From a virus, in IMG/VR virus record IMGVR_UViG_3300046517_001108, positions 1-26,267 of that record: a stretch of 26,267 bases of DNA; one strand, given 5' to 3'. A model generated the notes under the pieces. That model saw only the letters and a program-made list of their open reading frames with translations, was not told the DNA's origin and did no database searches. The position numbers were made by a program, and so were the translations under genes. Positions 20,949 to 26,267 of the stretch are shown here, one piece after another (within the stretch, counting starts at the first letter, position 1; each line of letters opens with the position of its first letter).

Positions 20949-21625
20949 ACGTTGAGCCTCGCGTAATTCTGGATCATTTCAGTGACGTTTGGCGGCAGAA
21001 TTGAACTGACCGGAGCAGCAGCACCCTTGCCGGCGGACGCATAGCGGAAGCGATTGTAATAATCCCCATATGTGACGGTCGTATCGCCATGCGTCGTCGA
21101 GCGGATGGACGGATCGCGGTTGCCGCTGAAATGCTGCCACCGCAAAGTCTCGATACACGCCTGTGACAGCAATACCGGCGCATCGTCGGGCAAATCATAG
21201 CCGCCACTGTATTGCGCAATCACTTCGCCCGACCAATGACTATTGACCGGCGAATAGGCCCACGACCACATGCCAGGAACCAACCAAAGTAGACCGGCCT
21301 CCTTGTCGAGCTCGTAGCCGGTAGGGTCGGCTATGCTGCCGCCGACCGTGATCGAGTTAAGTTCGCTGACCGGAAATTGGCGCAGATTAATCCCGCGTGT
21401 CGGATCATAAAACGACAGGCGAAAGCTTTCCGAGACCGTCAGCATAGCGAAATAGCGGTCGCACAATTCACCGATCATCTTGGAAATCGCCGTGATCTTC
21501 TCAGCCATGATCGCATCGTCGGCGGTATTACCGGGGATGCCGAGCGCGACATTAACCGCATCCACCGTGGTCAGGTCATAGACCGGCGATGTCGGTTCGA
21601 GGATGGTGAAAAGTGATTTCCTCAT
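20945..21625 (-). CDS. Head-tail connector (gp6-like, DNA packaging adaptor)
   Basis: The 226-aa product begins FTILEPTSPVYDLTTVDAVN, then AEKITAISKMIGELCDRYFA, followed by a strand segment and late PDDAPVLLSQACIETLRWQ. This is the helical layout of gp6/gp15-like adaptor proteins that dock under the portal: N-terminal 'L-T-x-D-x-V' segment, long helix with two-basic/aromatic end, C-terminal helix 'P-x-x-L-x-x-A-x-x-E/L'. It is placed after portal and collagen-like genes, and both ends overlap neighbours by 4 nt. The head closure partner lies 9.4 kb away, beyond the cassette and the decoration genes. Confidence 0.82.
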   Translation of the reverse strand: MRKSLFTILEPTSPVYDLTTVDAVNVALGIPGNTADDAIMAEKITAISKMIGELCDRYFAMLTVSESFRLSFYDPTRGINLRQFPVSELNSITVGGSIADPTGYELDKEAGLLWLVPGMWSWAYSPVNSHWSGEVIAQYSGGYDLPDDAPVLLSQACIETLRWQHFSGNRDPSIRSTTHGDTTVTYGDYYNRFRYASAGKGAAAPVSSILPPNVTEMIQNYARLNV

Positions 21626-22179
21626 GGCTCATATTTACCCGTCGGCCCCTGTGGACCGGGCGGACCTCGTTCGCCGTCCTTGCCGTTGCTGCCCTTCCTG
21701 ACAAACAATTGCCATTGCTTGGAGTCGCCCGGCTTGTCTTTTGCGCCCTCTATCATGCAGACCCAACCATTGCCGCCGCAGGAAACCGTGTCGTCAAGAT
21801 GGAAATCATCATCATGTTTCCATGGTCCGCGATGGCGCCCGCGCGAGGGCCCTGCACCGTCCTTGCCGTCTTGGCCCGGCGGACCTGGCGGTCCCGGCTC
21901 GCCCTTTTCGCCATGAATGGACAGGCCGTCCCTGCCATCTTTGCCATCCTTGCCGGGGATGCCGACTTCGCCACGCAAGCCGATATCGCCGCGATCGCCT
22001 TTTTCGCCGCGCGGACCCTGCAGTCCGTTTTCTCCGCGGTCGCCTTTTTCCGGCATACGCGCCTCGAGCGCAGCTATGCGCTGTTCCTGTTGAATGACGA
22101 TCGCTCTATAAGGCGCAATGTGTTCCTTGATGATCTCGGCTATTTCTCGCCCGAGCATATCCTCAAGCTGCAGTTGCAT
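21622..22179 (-). CDS. Collagen-like protein with central carbohydrate-binding-like module
   Basis: The 185-aa product begins with a helical, coiled-coil-like stretch (about 1-42; LEDMLGREIAEIIKEHIAPY), then Gly-X-Y triplets from about residue 46 to 109 (roughly 20 triplets with one interruption at GLSIH), a non-collagenous centre (about 112-162; DDTVSCGGNGWVCMIEGAKD and WQLFVRKG) and 7 more triplets to the end (GSNGKDGERGPPGPQGPTG). The centre resembles the CBM5/12-like module of phage fibres. Collagen helices form trimers, so the protein is probably a fibrous trimer on the head or neck. ATG 22179, preceded by AGGAG at 8 nt, overlaps the portal end by 17 nt. Confidence 0.82.
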   Translation of the reverse strand: MQLQLEDMLGREIAEIIKEHIAPYRAIVIQQEQRIAALEARMPEKGDRGENGLQGPRGEKGDRGDIGLRGEVGIPGKDGKDGRDGLSIHGEKGEPGPPGPPGQDGKDGAGPSRGRHRGPWKHDDDFHLDDTVSCGGNGWVCMIEGAKDKPGDSKQWQLFVRKGSNGKDGERGPPGPQGPTGKYEP

Positions 22180-23518
22180 GGCCTAGGCTCCTGCGGATCG
22201 CGTCGAGCAAGGCGCGCTGATTGATTGGGGTCGGTGCTGGCGTTGTCGGATTCGGCATCGGCGCTGGGGCAGCCGGCAAGGCCGGCGCATTGGCACGGTT
22301 GGCCAATGCCTGCAAGGTAAACATTTGCTGCTGCGCCATCGGCGATTCGCCGCCGGTTACATCGACATAACCCAGCACCCTGCGCGCTTCATTGGGCGAT
22401 AGGATGCCCTTGCTTACGGCCTCTGCCAGCACCGTGATCTGCGTCTGCGAATCCATGCGGAATAAGCCGGTCAGGTCGAATTCGGCGCGATAGCCGGCAC
22501 CGATCAAGCCAAGGCCTTCCGACAGGATCAGTTCGATGTGCTCGATCAGACTTTGCAGACATTGCTTGTAATATTGCAGATCGAGCAGTTCAGCGTTTTG
22601 ATAATTCGGCGGATCTTTCGCCCCGACCATGAACGCCGGGATGCCGAATGCCGTGCAGATCGTTTCGTTGTTGTGCTTGAGCTGCTCGATCAATTGGCTA
22701 TCGACGGCGTTCTGTTGCAGCGGATTCCAGGTCAGCCCGCTACCAAGAATCGCCACCTTGCCCTGATTGATGCCAGTATAATTGTTATGCCAGTTGTTCT
22801 CCAACCGCGCTGCGGTGGCCTCATCGATGTTGCCGGGCGCCGTCAGGATGCCGGAAGGTCGCGCCGCATTGCCGAAAAACATTGCCGAAAACTGTTCAAT
22901 CGACAGCCCGCGTGCAGCAGGCGCGGCCGTGGAATAAAGCGGCGACATGCCGACCATCTTATGGAACAGGCAATTGATGCGGTCGTGCATGATCTCACTG
23001 GCCGGAATCACGACATGTTCTTCGGTAATACCGGCCAGGTGATCGGTATTGAGATCGTAGAATAACGATCCGTCCAATGCCTCCATCGGCTTGACGCGAT
23101 TGGGATCGAGCACGTGCAGCGCGCTGACGACGTTGCGATTGTCGCGTTCCTTGAGAACGTAAGCGTTGCCGGCCCGCAGTTTGGAGATCATCCAGCTTTC
23201 AAAGAATTGAATGCGGGTCTGATAGCGATTTGGCTTATTGAGGACGGTTGAGAAAGCGCTTGCCGTAGTCTCCTGCCATACCTGATCGACCGGCTGCATC
23301 AGCTTGAGCCGCATCTTGGCGATATCGGCTGAAATCATGGCGACGCAACGATAAAGCGTCGCGTTCTGCAGCGGATTCTCCATGCTCAGCGGTTGATTAC
23401 GCTGCCAAGCTCCGGCAAATGGCTCGCGCACGATCGGCCACCAGCCGCGGTCATAGATGTTGGTCGGCAGCATGGGCGACTGCTTGCGCACGGAAACCTC
23501 GAAGCCGAGGATTCTCAT
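22163..23518 (-). CDS. Portal protein (HK97 family)
   Basis: The 451-aa product has HK97-type portal features: NATLYRCVAMISADIAKMRL near the N-terminus, LLD/LKAGNAY-like SKLRAGNAYVL with the following LDPNRVKP, the EIMHDR and PLYSTAAPAAR region, the channel-forming helix with FFGNAARPSGIL, then AFGIPAFMVGA, the helical crown segment and a C-terminal Pro/Ala-rich tail (PALPAAPAPMPNPTTPAPTP). The portal is the dodecameric DNA gate at one vertex. Its ATGA overlaps the small gene upstream. Unlike in HK97, where the portal gene precedes protease and capsid genes, here it follows them. Confidence 0.93.
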   Translation of the reverse strand: MRILGFEVSVRKQSPMLPTNIYDRGWWPIVREPFAGAWQRNQPLSMENPLQNATLYRCVAMISADIAKMRLKLMQPVDQVWQETTASAFSTVLNKPNRYQTRIQFFESWMISKLRAGNAYVLKERDNRNVVSALHVLDPNRVKPMEALDGSLFYDLNTDHLAGITEEHVVIPASEIMHDRINCLFHKMVGMSPLYSTAAPAARGLSIEQFSAMFFGNAARPSGILTAPGNIDEATAARLENNWHNNYTGINQGKVAILGSGLTWNPLQQNAVDSQLIEQLKHNNETICTAFGIPAFMVGAKDPPNYQNAELLDLQYYKQCLQSLIEHIELILSEGLGLIGAGYRAEFDLTGLFRMDSQTQITVLAEAVSKGILSPNEARRVLGYVDVTGGESPMAQQQMFTLQALANRANAPALPAAPAPMPNPTTPAPTPINQRALLDAIRRSLGHATAA

Positions 23519-23709
23519 CCTTTCTCGGCCTCGAGTTTGCGATGCCGGTAGCGCTGTTTTTTGCGCACCGGCACCACATCATCACTCTCCGCAGCCAGCT
23601 TGGCCGCGGACAACACCATGCGATGCGCGTCTGAAAGCGGCTCGAATATTTGGCCTGCCGCAAGCTTGCGGTGGTTATAATCGAACGACTTCAATGCGCG
23701 CATCATCAT
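23515..23709 (-). CDS. 64-aa small head-region protein
   Basis: The product begins MMMRALKSFDYNHRKLAAGQ, then EPLSDAHRMVLSAAKLAAES, and ends in a basic tail (RKKQRYRHRKLEAEKG). The start 'RALKSFDY-x-L-x-AG' resembles small uncharacterised proteins of phage head modules. Three ATG codons in a row overlap the capsid stop as ATGA at 23706-23709, and the exact start is uncertain within 6 nt. The stop overlaps the portal start. A head assembly or capsid-associated role is inferred from its place between capsid and portal. Confidence 0.7.
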   Translation of the reverse strand: MMMRALKSFDYNHRKLAAGQIFEPLSDAHRMVLSAAKLAAESDDVVPVRKKQRYRHRKLEAEKG

Positions 23710-25052
23710 CCGGTCACCGCCCCACCGTAGGCAGCGTTTGTCATATAAAACACGCCTTTGTCTCGACCACGCATCCATGTGATGTAACGCTCGGCACGCA
23801 CGAACACCAAATTGTTCTGGAATGCCGAGACCAGGTGGTAGTTGCCGGCCGCAGGTGCCGAATCCAGTTCAACCGATGCCTCGCGTGACACATCGATTTG
23901 CAATCCGCCCTCGTCCGCCACAAACACCGACGGTGGATGAATTGCAGTGATTTGCCCGGCCGGTGAGTTATTCGAGGTCAACACCGTGATGCCGAGGATA
24001 TTGCCGCCATTGCCATTGACATTCGGGAACGCCACCACGCCCAAAGTTGTCAGCATGGTGCCGATCGAAGTCGCCAGCACCGGCTGCATGATCAGCGTCA
24101 GGTTATCGGTCGGGATATTGTACTCCTGGAAGTGGTACAGGATCTGCCGGATATCATGGATCACCGCGGTGATATCGGTACCGGAAGCTGCATCGCTGTC
24201 GGCACCATTGGTGATCGATGCCGGCGACACGTTGGTCACAGCGGTAACCGATGGCTTGATGAACTGCTCGTCGAGGAATTTGGCGATGCCCTTGGCGAGG
24301 TTATCACGCACCAGCATTTCAACCGACGGGCTTGAGAAGCGCGCCAGTTCGTCGGTGACGCCCATGATGCACGCCGTCTTGGCAAACGTCAGCGTGACGG
24401 TGTCGAACGTGCCTGCAGCCACTGGCTTGCTGGCGCCTTCCCCGACCCACTGGGCCGTGATGACGCTATTTTCGCGCGGGATGCGCGAGTTAAATGGCAC
24501 CCGCGTCAACCCTGGAATGCGGCCGAGATAGGTCTGCGGCACCAGAAATTCGAGAAATTCACTGGCGAGGTTCTGCGCGTAGACCAAGTTGCCGGCCCAT
24601 GTTGCCGAGGTAACCGTGCCGGTCGCCACTGCTGCCTTGATATCCATTTCGATCTGTGGCCACTGCCCGCAGTATTGTCGCGCCACGGCAATAACATCGC
24701 GATGATAAACATCGGCGTGTAACTGGCAGGCGAGCCGCTTGATCAGGCCGAGGCCTGGCGGCAGCGTCGGTGCCTTCACCTGGATCGACTGCGAATGCAT
24801 CTCGATGCCATCGCTGTTCGATACCGGCTTTGCCGTGCTTATCAATTCCTTTTCGATCAGCCGGCAGTCGGTGAGCTCGCGATCGACCGACTTGATAACG
24901 GCCGAGTGTTCGTCAAACGCATTCTGTTCCGCCTCGTCCTTGGTGCGGTCTTCTTCAACGATCTTGCTTTGGATTGCGTCACGCGCGGCCACTTCGGCGG
25001 CGCGTTTTGCCTCGAGGTCTTTCATCCTCTCGGCGTTGGTCTTCGTGGCCAT
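23706..25052 (-). CDS. Major capsid protein precursor, nested internal start
   Basis: An in-frame ATG at 25052 begins ATKTNAERMKDLEAKRAAEV, which is exactly where an HK97-type capsid precursor would begin with its delta domain. GGAGG at 25061-25065 lies 8 nt upstream, the best ribosome binding site I see in the head module. Use of this start would give a 448-aa precursor separate from the protease fusion and so allow the large excess of shell protein over protease that assembly needs. Lambda uses the same logic for its C/Nu3 pair. Whether both products exist is not shown by sequence alone. Confidence 0.7.
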   Translation of the reverse strand: MATKTNAERMKDLEAKRAAEVAARDAIQSKIVEEDRTKDEAEQNAFDEHSAVIKSVDRELTDCRLIEKELISTAKPVSNSDGIEMHSQSIQVKAPTLPPGLGLIKRLACQLHADVYHRDVIAVARQYCGQWPQIEMDIKAAVATGTVTSATWAGNLVYAQNLASEFLEFLVPQTYLGRIPGLTRVPFNSRIPRENSVITAQWVGEGASKPVAAGTFDTVTLTFAKTACIMGVTDELARFSSPSVEMLVRDNLAKGIAKFLDEQFIKPSVTAVTNVSPASITNGADSDAASGTDITAVIHDIRQILYHFQEYNIPTDNLTLIMQPVLATSIGTMLTTLGVVAFPNVNGNGGNILGITVLTSNNSPAGQITAIHPPSVFVADEGGLQIDVSREASVELDSAPAAGNYHLVSAFQNNLVFVRAERYITWMRGRDKGVFYMTNAAYGGAVTG

Positions 25053-25643
25053 AGTCGTGGCCTCCAATTTGATGGAACGGGATGCCGCGACAGCGACGGA
25101 TTTGCCGGAATGGCCTGACGAGGCCGGGGTCACTTCTTGCGTATCGCCGGACGCGGCGCGCAATCCGTGATAAATGGCGCGAATGGTATGGATGGAAGCA
25201 TCAACATTGGCGGGAATCGTAACGGCCGATAATTCGAGAATTTCATACTCGTCGTATTGAATCCCACCGCCCTTAAGCATCGTGACCTTGTCGGCGGCAG
25301 CCTGGAACCCGATTGACACCGCACGCACCAATCCCAATTTGATTGATTGCCACGCCTCGTCGAGCCGGTCCTTTAATTTGCCAGGCTCTACCGATTTGGC
25401 GATTTTCGCCCTGAACGGAATCCCGTCGTCACGCGCCTCGGCCCACACCACATGTCCAATTGGTTCGCCTGAACGATGCTGCCATAGCATCGGCATCGGC
25501 AGGCTGAACTTGGCGCCGCGCGGCTTGACGATATCGCCGACGCGATCGACCGTTGGCGTCGAGGCAACGCCCTCGATGATGCGCTGATCTTCATCAAACG
25601 ATTTGATGTCGAGCACCGCGTAGGCGCGGTTGAGTTTTGACAT
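23706..25643 (-). CDS. Fused prohead protease - major capsid protein (HK97 type)
   Basis: The 645-aa product joins two usually separate proteins. The N-terminal S78-like protease carries the expected catalytic positions: H56 in QHRSGEPIG, S110 in VRAVSIGF and E137 in ILELSAVTIPANVDA. A linker then leads into a coiled-coil delta domain (about 198-270; AERMKDLEAKRAAEVAAR) and the HK97-fold shell protein (QWVGEGASKPVAAGTFDTVT, TACIMGVTDELARF, KFLDEQFIKP). The protease would trim the delta domain and itself during maturation. ATG 25643 has AAAGGA upstream; a further in-frame codon at 25670 overlaps the terminase end. There is no stop between the parts, but there is a strong internal start. Confidence 0.9.
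   Translation of the reverse strand: MSKLNRAYAVLDIKSFDEDQRIIEGVASTPTVDRVGDIVKPRGAKFSLPMPMLWQHRSGEPIGHVVWAEARDDGIPFRAKIAKSVEPGKLKDRLDEAWQSIKLGLVRAVSIGFQAAADKVTMLKGGGIQYDEYEILELSAVTIPANVDASIHTIRAIYHGLRAASGDTQEVTPASSGHSGKSVAVAASRSIKLEATTMATKTNAERMKDLEAKRAAEVAARDAIQSKIVEEDRTKDEAEQNAFDEHSAVIKSVDRELTDCRLIEKELISTAKPVSNSDGIEMHSQSIQVKAPTLPPGLGLIKRLACQLHADVYHRDVIAVARQYCGQWPQIEMDIKAAVATGTVTSATWAGNLVYAQNLASEFLEFLVPQTYLGRIPGLTRVPFNSRIPRENSVITAQWVGEGASKPVAAGTFDTVTLTFAKTACIMGVTDELARFSSPSVEMLVRDNLAKGIAKFLDEQFIKPSVTAVTNVSPASITNGADSDAASGTDITAVIHDIRQILYHFQEYNIPTDNLTLIMQPVLATSIGTMLTTLGVVAFPNVNGNGGNILGITVLTSNNSPAGQITAIHPPSVFVADEGGLQIDVSREASVELDSAPAAGNYHLVSAFQNNLVFVRAERYITWMRGRDKGVFYMTNAAYGGAVTG
25061..25065 (-). 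promoter_or_regulatory. Internal Shine-Dalgarno GGAGG for capsid protein
   Basis: The minus strand reads TTGGAGG, then 8 nt, then ATG (25052) in frame with the protease-capsid ORF. The match to the anti-Shine-Dalgarno is better than that of the upstream start at 25643 (AAAGGA). Confidence 0.7.
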
Positions 25644-25659
25644 GGGTTTTCCTTTGAGT

Positions 25660-26267
25660 TCAGCCGACAAAGAACATCTGAAAGGCGGGCGCCTCTGTCG
25701 GCCTGTCGCTCATGACCATGGCCGCATCGAACAGCGCCATGGCGGCGTCGATCTTGGCATCGCCGGCGTTCTGTTTGGTCATGCGTATAGCCGTGGCGGT
25801 CGGCTCTATTTTGCAATTGCCCACACACCACGACATCAAATCGGATTTGCTATGCCACAGCGTGCCGTTGGCCAATTTGCGTTCGGTGCCCTTGATCGCA
25901 TTCATCATGCGATAGCCTTGCGGCGCGCCGATCAGGTTCTTGTCGGCAACGGAGACTCCGATGCGTCCGAGCGCGTCCACGACTTCACCGAGGCCAGCAG
26001 GGTCAACAGCGACAGCCGCCAAAAGATTTCTTCGCTTGATGTCGGAAATAATCTCAATGATGGCGGTGATGTCATCCAGTTCGTCTTTGACAATTGTCAA
26101 TTCCCCACTAGTTTGGAAATCCTGCAGCGTTGCCGCGATGGTTTGCCTTCGCTGCAGGACGCTCTCGTGACACCAAGCATGTGACCAGGAAAGCCAGTGT
26201 TTGGTCTCGCGGCAGCGTCCGAGAGTACAAAGCCCGAACAAGTCATCCAGCCCGCCACCGTCGATCC
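25660..26267 (-). CDS. terL: Terminase large subunit, C-terminal nuclease domain (partial)
   Basis: The reading frame is open to the window edge, so the ATPase half is missing. What is present is the RNase H-like nuclease of the packaging terminase: GIDGGGLDDL-type motif at the edge (IDGGGLDDLFGLCTL) with the first metal-binding Asp, WLSWSHAWCHES, then AVDPAGLGEVVDA with the second acidic position and NAGDAKIDAAMALFDAAM with the third. The protein cuts concatemers and pairs with the portal to fill the head. TGA at 25660-25662 precedes the protease-capsid start by 16 nt. The order terminase then protease-capsid differs from HK97, where the portal comes between. Confidence 0.9.
   Translation of the reverse strand, partial: IDGGGLDDLFGLCTLGRCRETKHWLSWSHAWCHESVLQRRQTIAATLQDFQTSGELTIVKDELDDITAIIEIISDIKRRNLLAAVAVDPAGLGEVVDALGRIGVSVADKNLIGAPQGYRMMNAIKGTERKLANGTLWHSKSDLMSWCVGNCKIEPTATAIRMTKQNAGDAKIDAAMALFDAAMVMSDRPTEAPAFQMFFVG

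Noticed and set aside
25644-25670. Upstream in-frame start at 25670 for the protease-capsid gene
   Set aside because: It overlaps the terminase end and lacks a ribosome binding site; ATG 25643 has AAAGGA.
1-26267. tRNA genes, integrase, lysis genes, attachment sites
   Set aside because: None could be recognised by eye in the window; lysis and integration functions must lie outside it if present.

Overview
The window is the packaging and structural (late) region of a tailed bacteriophage or prophage with a long, non-contractile, siphovirus-type tail. The DNA is visibly GC-rich. The protein families (HK97-type head, lambda-like tail joining proteins, GTG/TTG starts, many ATGA stop/start overlaps) suggest an alphaproteobacterial, probably rhizobial, host; that host call is inference. 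No host gene, integrase, lysis gene or attachment site is visible, so a free phage and a prophage cannot be told apart.

Almost every gene lies on the minus strand and reads right to left as one tightly packed operon. Gaps are rarely over 20 nt, many stops and starts overlap by 1-4 nt, and no stretch over 300 nt lacks a gene. From the right end: the C-terminal nuclease part of the large terminase (cut by the window edge); a fused HK97-type protease-major capsid gene with a strong internal ribosome binding site and start that would also make capsid protein alone; a small head protein; the portal; a collagen-like protein; and a gp6-like head-tail connector (about 20.9-26.3 kb).

About 9.4 kb of accessory genes then separate this connector from the next joining protein. 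The first part (17.4-20.9 kb) is a five-gene cassette: two DUF115/GT42-like Rossmann proteins, a GT9-like glycosyltransferase and two SAM methyltransferases. The second part (11.6-17.4 kb) holds beta-rich presumed virion-surface proteins, including a LamG-like protein, a 50-aa coupled ORF and a 751-aa protein made of about two dozen 22-residue repeats, two copies of an inserted domain and a nonapeptide repeat tail.

From 11.6 kb down to 0.8 kb is the tail module: head closure, tail terminator, major tail protein, tail assembly chaperone with a -1 frameshift product, a gpZ/gp10-like protein, tape measure, tail tip/hub proteins and several fibre or receptor-binding candidates. At the left edge a small FlbD-like ORF ends the operon and meets, tail to tail, an AT-richer HNH-type endonuclease gene on the plus strand.

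The most interesting candidates for an undescribed system are the glycosyltransferase/methyltransferase cassette embedded between the two head-tail joining genes together with the repeat and collagen-like proteins around it (a possible virion-decoration system), and the nested protease-capsid arrangement with the portal placed after the capsid gene.
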